This document shows, piece by piece, positions 41,755 through 50,523 of a DNA stretch of 64,000 bases. A model generated the notes under the pieces. The model worked only from the letters and a program-made list of their open reading frames with translations. It had not been told where the DNA came from and made no database searches. A program made the position numbers and the translations under genes. Positions within the stretch are counted from its first letter, which is position 1. Each line of letters starts with the position of its first letter. This DNA comes from Pseudomonas salomonii (GTDB taxonomy: Bacteria > Pseudomonadota > Gammaproteobacteria > Pseudomonadales > Pseudomonadaceae): NCBI RefSeq assembly GCF_900107155.1, contig NZ_FNOX01000014.1:62001-126000 (forward strand), read 5' to 3'.

Positions 41755-42515
41755 ACCAGGCTGCCTTCTTTTATCGTGAGTATGGAGTGCTCAACGGTGG
41801 CTTTGGCCATACGCGGCTTGAGATGTCTCAGCCAACGTTTTTCAGCACGATTGAAGCCGGCGATGATGCAGAACGAGATCATCAGGTAGAGCAAGGACGC
41901 CAGGCCATAGGTAGTGAACGTCGCATAGGTTTCAGCGTTGACGTCACGGGCAACCTTGAGGATGTCCGGCACCGTGGCGGTAAACGCGAGTGTCGTGCCG
42001 TGGAGCATGAAGATCACCTCGTTGCTGTAGGCAGGTAGCGCTCGACGCAACGCACTGGGCAGAATCACTTTGAAGTTGAGTACCGTCGCGCTCAAGCCGA
42101 AGGCCCTGCCCGCCTCGACTTCCCCACGACTGCTGGCACGAATCGAACCGACCAGGATCTCGGTCATGTAGGCGCACTCGTTGAGCACGAACGCAAACAG
42201 CGTGCAGCAATAGGCATCGCGAAAAAAACTGTTGAGCAGCGCCGTGTTCTGGATGAACGCGAGGCTGTACAAGCCGCTGTAGATAATCAACAGCTGTACG
42301 TAGAGCGGCGTAGTGCGGAACGTGTAGGTGTACAGCCAGATAAGGGCACTCAAGGTACGCGAAGAGGATACGCGCCCCAGTGCCAGCGGGATCGACAGCA
42401 CAAACCCACCGAGTGTCGCGACGATCAGCAGCATTAGCGTGACGACTACCCCGCTCCACTGCTGCCCATCGGTCCAGAGAAAACTCTGCCAATAGGTCTG
42501 GAAGAGATCGATCAT
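41751..42515 (-). CDS. ABC transporter permease, polar amino acid type (second)
   Basis: A 254-residue membrane protein of the HisM class with about five spans. The EAA loop, which contacts the ATPase, is EAGRAFGLSATVLNFKVILPSA near residue 135. It overlaps the genes on both sides by four bases (ATGA type). It pairs with the permease at 42512-43201. Confidence 0.9.
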   Translation of the reverse strand: MIDLFQTYWQSFLWTDGQQWSGVVVTLMLLIVATLGGFVLSIPLALGRVSSSRTLSALIWLYTYTFRTTPLYVQLLIIYSGLYSLAFIQNTALLNSFFRDAYCCTLFAFVLNECAYMTEILVGSIRASSRGEVEAGRAFGLSATVLNFKVILPSALRRALPAYSNEVIFMLHGTTLAFTATVPDILKVARDVNAETYATFTTYGLASLLYLMISFCIIAGFNRAEKRWLRHLKPRMAKATVEHSILTIKEGSLV

Positions 42516-43201
42516 AGCTGCGCCTCCCGAACCCAGCCGGCCGAGCGGTGCTTAAGCCAGTACAGCAACAGGCTGGAAAACCCCGAAAGACAAAAATAAA
42601 CCGCACCGGCCAACACCATGAACATCAGCGTGTTGTGGGTGCTGCGCCCCGCCTCTTGAGCCGCCATCACCAGATCGCTCAGACCTATGATCGACACCAG
42701 CGCAGTCGCCTTGACCAGCACCTGCCAATTGTTACTGATGCCGGGCAACGCAAACCGGATCAGTTGCGGCAACACAACCTTATGGAAGGTTTGCCAGGCC
42801 GATAGGCCATAGGCGCTGGCAGCTTCGGCCTGGCCCGGGTCAATGGCCAGAAACGCACCGCGCAAGGTTTCGGCGAAATAGGCGCCGTAGATAAAACCCA
42901 ATGTCATGACACCGGCCACAAAGGGATCAATCTCGAAACGCCCGAGTCCGAGTTTGTCGGTGATCTGGTTCACGCCGATCTGGATGGTGTAGAAAATCAG
43001 CAGCATCAACGCCAGATCCGGAATGCCGCGAATCACGGTGGTGTAGCACTGGGCAGGCAGGATCAGCCAGGGTTTGCCCGACAGCTTCGCCAGTGCGGTC
43101 AGCAGCCCCAGAAACAGGGCCAGTACCAGCGCCACCAACGCCAGTTCGACCGTGCTCAAGGCACCTTTGGCAATCAAGGGTAAATATTCAAGCCATTGCA
43201 T
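42512..43201 (-). CDS. ABC transporter permease, polar amino acid type (first)
   Basis: A 229-residue membrane protein of the HisQ class with about five spans, and the EAA loop in EAASAYGLSAWQTFHKVVLP near residue 135. It starts 91 bp after the binding-protein gene and overlaps the next permease gene by four bases. Confidence 0.9.
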   Translation of the reverse strand: MQWLEYLPLIAKGALSTVELALVALVLALFLGLLTALAKLSGKPWLILPAQCYTTVIRGIPDLALMLLIFYTIQIGVNQITDKLGLGRFEIDPFVAGVMTLGFIYGAYFAETLRGAFLAIDPGQAEAASAYGLSAWQTFHKVVLPQLIRFALPGISNNWQVLVKATALVSIIGLSDLVMAAQEAGRSTHNTLMFMVLAGAVYFCLSGFSSLLLYWLKHRSAGWVREAQL

Positions 43202-43292
43202 GGCGCATCACTCGCAATAGGTGGACGTGTAGAAGCCGCACGATATCGGCCATGACTGCAATACACAGTCATGACCGGCTCAGCACCCGCCA

Positions 43293-44066
43293 TCAGCCGC
43301 CGTAGATGTCGAAGTCGAAATACTTGGCGGCGATCTTCCGATAGGTACCATCGGCCAGCATGGCGGCGATGGCAGCGTCGATGCGCAGCTTGAGTGCCTG
43401 ATCTTCCTTGCGAACACCTATTGCGGTGCCGCTGCCCAGCACTTTTTCGTCGACAATGATCGGTCCGGCAAACGCATAGCCTTTACCCTGATCAGTGCGT
43501 AAAAAGGCATAGGTGGCCTGCACTTCATCCTGCAACGAAGCGTCAATACGCCCATTGAGCAGGTCGGCGTAGACCTGGTCCTGGCTCGCATAAGCCTGCA
43601 ACTTGATGCCAGGGACTTTCCAGTAGGTACGCGCGTAAGACTCTTGGATAGTGCCTTGCTGATACCCCACGGTCTTGCCCTTGAGCCCCGCCGCTGTCGG
43701 CGCAATGCCGGAGCCGTCGCGCGCCACCAGGCGTGTAGAGGGGTTGGAAAGTTTGCTGCTGAAGTCAATCTGCTTCAGGCGTTGCTCTGTAATGGACAGG
43801 CTCGATAACACCCCGTCGAACTTGCGTGCAAGCAACCCTGGGATCAGCCCGTCGAAGCTGCTTTGGACGTACTCACATTTGACCGCCATGCGCTTGCAGA
43901 TTTCGTCACCCAGATCGATATCGAAACCGATCATTTTGCCTTGCGGGTCGCGGTATTCAAGGGGTGGATACGTCGGGTCAACCCCCAGGCGCAGCACCTC
44001 CTCGGCGTTTGCCCACGTTGAACTCAGGAGCAACACTACGCAAGCTACAACGAGATTCTTGTTCAT
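43293..44066 (-). CDS. Periplasmic amino-acid-binding protein of the ABC importer
   Basis: A 257-residue solute-binding protein (HisJ/ArgT family) with a signal peptide (NLVVACVVLLLSSTWANA). The mature part starts EEVLRLGVDPTYPPLEYRDP and has the family's GFDIDLGDEICKRMAVKCEY. It is the selectivity component of the importer. Given its place between a histidine-ammonia-lyase-like gene and the permeases, its ligand is likely ergothioneine, a related betaine, or histidine; the ligand site cannot be read from sequence alone. Confidence 0.88.
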   Translation of the reverse strand: MNKNLVVACVVLLLSSTWANAEEVLRLGVDPTYPPLEYRDPQGKMIGFDIDLGDEICKRMAVKCEYVQSSFDGLIPGLLARKFDGVLSSLSITEQRLKQIDFSSKLSNPSTRLVARDGSGIAPTAAGLKGKTVGYQQGTIQESYARTYWKVPGIKLQAYASQDQVYADLLNGRIDASLQDEVQATYAFLRTDQGKGYAFAGPIIVDEKVLGSGTAIGVRKEDQALKLRIDAAIAAMLADGTYRKIAAKYFDFDIYGG

Positions 44067-44166
44067 GACTATTTCTCTATGTGGTAGTTGGCAGATTTCA
44101 GGGAGTAGCGATGTGATTGTTATTGTTCAGCGCCGGTCGAGCACCGACCAGCGCTGGGTGGAGCAC

Positions 44167-45693
44167 TTAGAACAGGTTGAGCAAATCAGGGCATTCTTTG
44201 ACCAGTTCACGATTACGGATCAACTCGGCGACGCTGGCCATGTCCGGAGCGATCGGTCGGTCCACATTCATCGCCGGCACGCTGGCGCGAATGCACTCGA
44301 CCGCTGGTGCCAGGCGCGCGCTGTACAACTCGCCGCCGCGCAGGTCCAGGCCCTGGGCCGCGCACAACGCCTCGATAGCGAGAATCCCGCGCAATGTGCA
44401 CGTCATTTCCAGCAAGCGGCGTGCGCCATGGGTGGCCATTGACACATGGTCCTCCTGGTTACCCGCCGTAGGGATGGTGTCGATGGAGGCCGGGGTTGCG
44501 CGCTGTTTATTTTCCGAAGCCATGGCAGCGGCCGAGATGTGCGCCGTCATGTAGCCCGAATGCAAACCGGCATCGACCGTCAACATGGGCGGTAGCCCGG
44601 AAAATCCTGGGTCCAGCAGCAGGTTGCAACGACGCTCGGACAGGTTGCCGATCTCGGTAATAGCGATCGCCAACATGTCGGCGGCAAATGCGACCGGTTC
44701 AGCATGGAAATTACCGCCGGAGATGACTTCACCGGTCTCCACGAAGATCAGCGGGTTGTCGGAGGCTGCGTTGCTCTCGATCTCCAGGGTGACACTGGCG
44801 TTGCGAATCAGGTCCAGGCACGCGCCGAGCACCTGTGGCTGGCAACGAATGCTGTAGGGGTCCTGAACCTTGCCGGACGCTTGTGAAATGGCGCGCATCG
44901 GGCTGTCATCCAACAACCGCTTGAACGCAGCGCCCACCGCGATCTGGCCCGGGTGGCCACGCAGCGCCTGAATACGTGGATCGAACGGACTGGCAATACC
45001 CGCCAGCGCCTCGGTGGTCATGGTGCCGATTGCAATGGCTGCCATAAATGCGTTTTCCAGGGCAAACAGGCCGGTCAGCGCGAGTGCCGTCGATACCTGG
45101 GTGCCATTCATCAGTGCCAAGCCTTCCTTTGGCGCCAACACAATAGGCGTAAGGCCTGCTCGCGCCAACGCCTCAGCACCCGACAGCAACTCGCCCTCAT
45201 ACCAAGCCTCGCCCATGCCGATCATCACCGCCGTCATGTGCGCCAATGGCGCCAGATCGCCGCTGGCACCGACCGAGCCCTGGGCAGGAATAAACGGGAT
45301 CACGCCACGTTCGCGCATGTCTTCCAGCAGCGCGACGGTGCCGTATTGCGCCCCCGAAGCACCGCGCCCCAGGCTGGCGACTTTTAAGGCCATGACCAGG
45401 CGAACCACATCGGCCTCCAATGCCGGGCCATAGCCTGTCATGTGCGACATCACCAGGTTTTTTTGCAGCTGGCACAGGTCGGCATCACTGATGCGTACAT
45501 TCGCCAGCTTGCCGAATCCGGTGTTCAGGCCGTACACCGCGCGACCGCTGTCGACCAGCGTATCAACCATCTTTGCCGCCGCCTCGATACCGGCCCGGGC
45601 GCTCTCGCACAGGCGCGCCGGCGCACCGTTGTAAATCGCACGCCAGGTGGCGATACGGGTTTCACCGGGAACGATTTTTTGTACTGTGCTCAT
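44167..45693 (-). CDS. Histidine-ammonia-lyase-family enzyme, probable ergothionase
   Basis: A 508-residue MIO enzyme. The self-cyclising Ala-Ser-Gly lies at residues 143-145 in GSVGASGDLAPLAH; VYGLNTGFGKL carries the catalytic Tyr and MSHMTG the His. QDPYSIRCQPQ, SDNPLIF and GNQEDHVSM are also conserved. The segment after ENK differs from true HutH: QRATPASIDTIPTAG against the usual ALSHPHSVDSLPTSA. Known alternative in the family: ergothionase, which eliminates trimethylamine from ergothioneine to give thiourocanate. The neighbours (diverged urocanate hydratase, hydantoinase, carbamoylase; no hutI/F/G) favour ergothionase; plain HutH is the alternative. Confidence 0.72.
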   Translation of the reverse strand: MSTVQKIVPGETRIATWRAIYNGAPARLCESARAGIEAAAKMVDTLVDSGRAVYGLNTGFGKLANVRISDADLCQLQKNLVMSHMTGYGPALEADVVRLVMALKVASLGRGASGAQYGTVALLEDMRERGVIPFIPAQGSVGASGDLAPLAHMTAVMIGMGEAWYEGELLSGAEALARAGLTPIVLAPKEGLALMNGTQVSTALALTGLFALENAFMAAIAIGTMTTEALAGIASPFDPRIQALRGHPGQIAVGAAFKRLLDDSPMRAISQASGKVQDPYSIRCQPQVLGACLDLIRNASVTLEIESNAASDNPLIFVETGEVISGGNFHAEPVAFAADMLAIAITEIGNLSERRCNLLLDPGFSGLPPMLTVDAGLHSGYMTAHISAAAMASENKQRATPASIDTIPTAGNQEDHVSMATHGARRLLEMTCTLRGILAIEALCAAQGLDLRGGELYSARLAPAVECIRASVPAMNVDRPIAPDMASVAELIRNRELVKECPDLLNLF

Positions 45694-45738
45694 GGTTTTT
45701 CTCTCTGTTCGTAAATGAGTTGAAGTGGATCAGACCGG

Positions 45739-47253
45739 TCAGGCGCCGCGTCTGGATCGCTCGAATTGGTTGATCGAATAGCGCAGACCTCGCATTTGCG
45801 GATCAGCCAGGCAGTCGTTGTAAGCCCCCACCAGATAGGGTCGCAGCGTATCGCTCGCGCCCTGGCCACCTTGAATCCGCCCTTGCAGCGTGGGCATTCG
45901 CTCCGTTAATTCAAGCATCAGCGCCTCTTCATCGATGCGCGTGATCCGGCCGTGATCCACCAGCTTGCGTCCGCCAACGTAGACATCACGCACAGCGCTG
46001 CCCTGTTCGCAAAAAACCAACTGCGTCAACGCATCATTGAGGGGTGTAAAGGCACTGGTCTTGAGGTCGATCAGGCAGAAATCCGCCTGTTTGCCGACCT
46101 CGATGGATCCGGTCTGCGCACCGCGCCCGATGGCCTTGGCGCCGCCGAGCGTGGCCATGTTGAACGCCTGCAGTGCCCCCACCGGGCAAACCTCGTCCTG
46201 ATCGAGCAGCGCGTTGGAAAGCGCCGCCAGGCGCATCGCGTCAAACATCGAGTTCAAGTCGTTGCCGTTGTTGTTGTCGGTACCCAGGCCGACGTTCACC
46301 TCACGGCGCAACATCTGCGCAATCGGCGCCACACCACTGCCCAACTTCAAATTGCAGGCGGGGTTGTGCACCACGCTGGCGCCTCGTTCGGCAATCAGAT
46401 CGAGTTCCGCCGCCGACAGCCAAACGCCATGTGCGAGCACGCTGCGGGGTGTTAACAGTCCCAAGTCGTCCATGTACGCGGCCATGGGTTTGCCATAAAA
46501 CTTGGCCGCCGTGAGCGCTTGTATACGGGTTTCCAGCAAATGGATCAGTACCGGGCGGTCGTAATGTTCGGCGAGCGCCCAGGTTTTTTGCAGAAAGTCG
46601 GCACTGCAGCGTTGCGGGCCGGAGGGCGAGAAAACAAAGCGTACCCGGCCATTCCAACTGCGCGCCAGCTCCTGCCACTGCTCCAGCACACGCGCTGCGG
46701 CGTGGGCCGATACCGTGCCCTTGAGTGTATCGGGCAGCCGCTCGGCCAGGTAAGGAATCCCCTCCTGAAACGGTTTGTCGGACCACGCCACGCTGACGTC
46801 GGCGCGAATTCCCAGGTCGGAATAAGCCTGAAACGCCGCATGCACGACTTCAGGCTCAAAGAGGCCACCGAAGTGAATATCATCGACCACTGTGGTTATG
46901 CCATTGCGCAACATCTCGATGCCGTTGAGCAAGGTGCGCAGGTACACCTCACGCGCCGTCCAGCCACGGCGATAGGACGGTGGATTGTACAAGCCCATCC
47001 AGATCTCCAGAGGGATGCCGGAGAAACGTCCTTTGTCGAAACGGTCGTGAGAGTGATGATGGGCGTTGATTAGCCCCGGTATCAGCAGTTTGCCGCGCCC
47101 ATCGGTACGCTCGTCGAGGTTGACCGTGGACAAATCGATTTTGGGTGCGAGACCGACGAAGCGATCACCGTCGATCAGTACGTCCATGACTTGGGCGGTC
47201 GAGCCGCCCATGCCGACGACGCTGACCTGTTCGATCAAATGCAGAAGGGCCAT
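45739..47253 (-). CDS. TrzA/AtzA-type amidohydrolase, candidate thiohydantoin desulfurase
   Basis: A 504-residue metal-dependent amidohydrolase. The metal ligands are visible: NAHHHSHDRF (residues 64-71), PVLIHLLET, VLAHGVWLS and the Asp of GLGTDNNNGNDLNSMFDA. Relatives hydrolytically replace an amino, chloro or thio substituent on a heterocycle (cytosine, chlorotriazine, 8-oxoguanine deaminases). HutF (formiminoglutamate deiminase) is in the same superfamily but is not closely similar. Position, ten bases after the thiourocanate-hydratase-like gene and before the ergothionase-like gene, suggests it converts the 2-thiohydantoin intermediate to the hydantoin, releasing sulfide. That role is inference. 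Confidence 0.68.
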   Translation of the reverse strand: MALLHLIEQVSVVGMGGSTAQVMDVLIDGDRFVGLAPKIDLSTVNLDERTDGRGKLLIPGLINAHHHSHDRFDKGRFSGIPLEIWMGLYNPPSYRRGWTAREVYLRTLLNGIEMLRNGITTVVDDIHFGGLFEPEVVHAAFQAYSDLGIRADVSVAWSDKPFQEGIPYLAERLPDTLKGTVSAHAAARVLEQWQELARSWNGRVRFVFSPSGPQRCSADFLQKTWALAEHYDRPVLIHLLETRIQALTAAKFYGKPMAAYMDDLGLLTPRSVLAHGVWLSAAELDLIAERGASVVHNPACNLKLGSGVAPIAQMLRREVNVGLGTDNNNGNDLNSMFDAMRLAALSNALLDQDEVCPVGALQAFNMATLGGAKAIGRGAQTGSIEVGKQADFCLIDLKTSAFTPLNDALTQLVFCEQGSAVRDVYVGGRKLVDHGRITRIDEEALMLELTERMPTLQGRIQGGQGASDTLRPYLVGAYNDCLADPQMRGLRYSINQFERSRRGA

Positions 47254-47263
47254 GAGGCTTTCC

Positions 47264-48955
47264 TTACGCGCGGTACTGGGTGGCCTGAGGCGACCACCAC
47301 AGCGGTATTTGAATCGCGTTGTCTGTCAACGGCCCCTCACCCATGGACACGGTCTTGGCCATCGGATAACCGGCTTGTGCGTGGCGCACCACACCAATCC
47401 CGGCGTCAGTGGTCAGGCATGCATCCAGGCGCAGGTCAGCCTCCTCCGAGCCGTCGGCGATCATCGTGACGCCGGTGTGGGCTGAGATGCCCATGGTGCC
47501 GTTGGACTGAATCGCCACCAGGTCTGCCATGGCCGAAACGTTGAGCAGCGCGTTCAGGTAAGGCCAATCGGAAATCGCGTCGGAGCCATCGAGCATGTTT
47601 TCGGTTTCAAACGCCGGGTTGGCGATCGAACCGGTGTCCAGGTTGTCTCTGGAGAATGCCACCGGCCCCGCCAGCTCACCCGAGCGCACCAACGCATTGA
47701 CCGCAAGACCGAAGGCGCGACGCTGGCCAAAACCGAGAAAACAGATACGTGCCGGCAGGCCTTCCACAGGCAAGCGATGACGGGATGTGGTGATCCACCG
47801 GGTGACGAGGCTGTCGTCCTTGAACATCTCCAGCGCCAGATCATCCAGGCGCCTCTGGTCTGAGACCTCGCCGGACACACAGGTCCAGCGGAACGGGCCT
47901 CGCCCAAGGAAAAACAGCGGCCGCACGTATTCAGCGATGCAGCCCGGATAGGCAAAGGCTTCCTCTTTGGACATCCCCGCGTCCACCGCCTCCTTGCGCA
48001 CGAAGGTGCCATATTCGAATACGATCGAACCGGCTGCCTGCAAGCGCGTCATCGCCCGTACTATGCGGATCATTGATTGACGCGAAGCGGCCATGTAGGC
48101 GTCGCGGTCGGTCTCCAGCAACGCCGCGGCCTGCTCCAGCGTCAGCCCGCAGGGAATCAGCGCGAACGGGTCATGGCACGGGCACATTTCAGTCACAATG
48201 TCCGGCTTCCAACCGCAGTCGAGCGCCTGTTCCAGGGCATCGACCATATTGCCCTGCACCACAATCGAGAGTGCGCGCCCTTCCCGCTTGGCGCACTCAG
48301 CCATGTCAATCGCATCCTGCAAGGACGCCGCCTGAACATCCGCGTACCCAGCAGCCAGGCGGTCCACAATGCTTTGCTGGCGGACTTCCACGGTGACACT
48401 CACACCGCCATGCATGCTCATTGCCAAGGGTTGCGAGCGGCCCATGCCGCCGAGGCCGGCCGTGAAGAAAATACGACCCTTCAATTTCCCATCGAAATGC
48501 CGATCGGCAACCAGCGCGAGCGTTTCAAACGTGCCTTCGATCACACCCTGGCTGCCAATGTACTGCCAGGGCCCGGCGGTGTAGGAGGCAAACGCCGTCA
48601 GGTTCTGCGCGCTCAGGTCATAGAACTTCGGCCAATCAGCCTTGATGACGTTGCTGTTGGCCATGACCACCCGTGGCGCCAAGCGGTGAGTTTTGAAGAC
48701 CGCAACCGGCATGCCCGACTGGATCGCCAGGGTTTCATTGTTTTCCAGGTTTTTGAGTGACTCGACGATCGCGTCATAACTTTCCCAGTTACGCGCAGCC
48801 TTGCCGATGCCGCCATAGACAGTCAGACGCGAGGCGTCCTCAGCGTTTTCAAGGTTGTTTTCCAGCATACGCAGGATGGTTTCCTGCTTCCATCCTTTAC
48901 ACCGCAGGGTACCGCCACGCGCAGCCATGATTGGTTTGGCTTTTTGCTGAGTCAT
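47264..48955 (-). CDS. Urocanate-hydratase-family enzyme, probable thiourocanate hydratase
   Basis: A 563-residue NAD+-dependent enzyme. Urocanase parts are kept: TVYGGIGKAARNWESYDAIV, AGLGGMGRSQPLAMSMHGG (NAD site, residues 166-184), and the catalytic-type Cys405 in GLPARICFLGFG. It departs sharply from HutU in active-site loops: HutU's His/Gly-rich SLHHGGGVGMGFSQHSG is here AIQSNGTMGISAHTG (residues 481-495), and its TSAHDPLNGY is CPCHDPFALI. These changes suggest a different substrate; thiourocanate fits the neighbours. It is the first gene of the minus-strand operon. Confidence 0.75.
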   Translation of the reverse strand: MTQQKAKPIMAARGGTLRCKGWKQETILRMLENNLENAEDASRLTVYGGIGKAARNWESYDAIVESLKNLENNETLAIQSGMPVAVFKTHRLAPRVVMANSNVIKADWPKFYDLSAQNLTAFASYTAGPWQYIGSQGVIEGTFETLALVADRHFDGKLKGRIFFTAGLGGMGRSQPLAMSMHGGVSVTVEVRQQSIVDRLAAGYADVQAASLQDAIDMAECAKREGRALSIVVQGNMVDALEQALDCGWKPDIVTEMCPCHDPFALIPCGLTLEQAAALLETDRDAYMAASRQSMIRIVRAMTRLQAAGSIVFEYGTFVRKEAVDAGMSKEEAFAYPGCIAEYVRPLFFLGRGPFRWTCVSGEVSDQRRLDDLALEMFKDDSLVTRWITTSRHRLPVEGLPARICFLGFGQRRAFGLAVNALVRSGELAGPVAFSRDNLDTGSIANPAFETENMLDGSDAISDWPYLNALLNVSAMADLVAIQSNGTMGISAHTGVTMIADGSEEADLRLDACLTTDAGIGVVRHAQAGYPMAKTVSMGEGPLTDNAIQIPLWWSPQATQYRA

Positions 48956-49151
48956 TTAAGGCCACTCTTGCTGAGGTTAACGCGAAAGCCTGTCGGCAGG
49001 CTTTCCCTGGTATGGGCCGAATTATTCGAACCTGCTGCGTGAAGAACCATGCAAAAAACTGCAAGTGAAGTTGTCATTCGCTGCATGGATGGCTCGACAC
49101 GCCCTGCTGATACTCACTGCCTGCTGATTGACCCGATGACGAGGATGACAA
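48956..49151. promoter_or_regulatory. Divergent promoter of the ergothioneine-type cluster
   Basis: The 196-bp gap separates the nine-gene operon from the hydantoinase/carbamoylase genes. It contains a perfect 9-bp dyad, GAAAGCCTG-TCGG-CAGGCTTTC (48984-49005), 29 bp upstream of the hydratase start. The LysR gene at the end of the plus-strand unit is the natural candidate to bind here. A transcript hairpin in the leader is the other possibility. Confidence 0.5.
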
Positions 49152-50522
49152 ATGAGTGATTTCGATCTGGTGGTGCGGGGACGTATCGTCGACAGTGAAC
49201 AAACCCTTGAGAATGGCTGGCTCGGTATAAGTGAGGGGCGCATCGCCGCGCGAGGCACCGGTGAGCCGCCTGCCGCCAAAACCACGCGCGATGAACGCGG
49301 GCACTGGATCTTGCCCGGTGTCATCGACGGTCAGGTCCACGCGGGAAGCCAGGCCAACCAGGAAGGACTGGGATGGGCCAGCCGTGCCGCCGCTGCGGGA
49401 GGCATCACCGTGATGGTGGACATGCCTTACGACGACCCGGAACCGGTGGCCTGCGCCGAGCAACTGCTGCGCAAGGCCCAGGAAGTCGAAGACACTTGCC
49501 ACGTTGATGTCGGATTGTTTGCAACCGTCAATGAAACTCAAGGCCTGGCGGCGATTCCGGGGCTGATCGAGGCCGGCGCCTGTGCGTTCAAGTTTTCGAC
49601 CTTTGAAGCAGCGCCGGGCCGCTTTCCGCGCATTGAGGAGGACCTGCTGGCAGAACTGTTCGCCCTGATCAAGCCGTCGGGCCTGGTCTGCGGTGTCCAC
49701 AACCAGATGCAGGAATTGACGCGTAAAAATATCAACCGCTTGATCGAAGCCGGTGATACCGGCTGGGATGCATTCCTGCGCGCCCATCCACCGCTGGTGG
49801 AGGACCTGGCAACCGCGTTGATTTATGAGATCGGTGCACAAACCGGCGCACGCGCCCATCCGGTTCACGTCTCGACCAGCCGTGGGTTTGAGCTGTGCGA
49901 AATGTATCGCCGGGCCGGGCACGACGTGAGCATCGAGACGTGCATTCAGTACCTGATGCTCAACCATGAAGAACACACACGGCGCTTTGGCGCCAAAACC
50001 AAGCATTACCCACCGATCAGACCCAAAGCCGAATCCGACAAGCTCTGGGCGCACATCGCCCAGGAACGCTGCACCTTTGTGTCTTCCGACCACGTCAGTT
50101 GGGGGCTGGAGCGTAAAGGTAGTCCCAACGTGTTCCGTAACGCTTCAGGCGGACCGGGCCTGGAGACGCTGCTGCCCGCGTTCTGGACCGGTGCCATGGC
50201 GCGCGGCCTGTCGCCCTCGCTGGTGGTTCGACAGCTGAGTCGCAACCCGGCCAGACATTTTCTGCTCGATAACCGCAAAGGAGACTTCGTACTCGGCCTG
50301 GACGCTGACTTCATGGTGCTGGCCGACGAGCAATATTGCTACGACCCCTCTACCAGCCTGAGCGCGGTGAAGTGGAGTTCGTTCGAAGGCATGCCCTTTA
50401 CGGGCCGGGTCAAGACCACTTACTGCCGTGGCCAGTGTGTATTCGATCAAGGCAGGATTCTCAATGAGCCAGGCTACGGCCATTTTTTGCGCCCTCGCGC
50501 ACTGACAACAGGTACGTATTGA
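49152..50522 (+). CDS. Dihydroorotase/hydantoinase-family cyclic amidohydrolase
   Basis: A 456-residue cyclic-amide hydrolase. The usual DxHxH metal motif reads DGQVHAGSQ (residues 59-67), with Gln in place of the first His. The carboxylated-lysine site is AFKFSTFEA (Lys147), and GVHNQM, HPVHVSTSRG and SSDHVSWG supply the remaining ligands. Family members open hydantoins, dihydropyrimidines, dihydroorotate or allantoin. It overlaps with nothing and is followed after one base by a carbamoylase gene. Predicted reaction: hydantoin-5-propionate to N-carbamoyl-L-glutamate. Confidence 0.78.
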   Translation: MSDFDLVVRGRIVDSEQTLENGWLGISEGRIAARGTGEPPAAKTTRDERGHWILPGVIDGQVHAGSQANQEGLGWASRAAAAGGITVMVDMPYDDPEPVACAEQLLRKAQEVEDTCHVDVGLFATVNETQGLAAIPGLIEAGACAFKFSTFEAAPGRFPRIEEDLLAELFALIKPSGLVCGVHNQMQELTRKNINRLIEAGDTGWDAFLRAHPPLVEDLATALIYEIGAQTGARAHPVHVSTSRGFELCEMYRRAGHDVSIETCIQYLMLNHEEHTRRFGAKTKHYPPIRPKAESDKLWAHIAQERCTFVSSDHVSWGLERKGSPNVFRNASGGPGLETLLPAFWTGAMARGLSPSLVVRQLSRNPARHFLLDNRKGDFVLGLDADFMVLADEQYCYDPSTSLSAVKWSSFEGMPFTGRVKTTYCRGQCVFDQGRILNEPGYGHFLRPRALTTGTY

Positions 50523-50523
50523 A

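Noticed and set aside
44167..48955. A standard histidine-utilisation (hut) operon
   Set aside because: hutI, hutF, hutG and hutC are missing, and the urocanase homologue lacks the HutU loop residues; the hydantoinase and carbamoylase genes fit another route.
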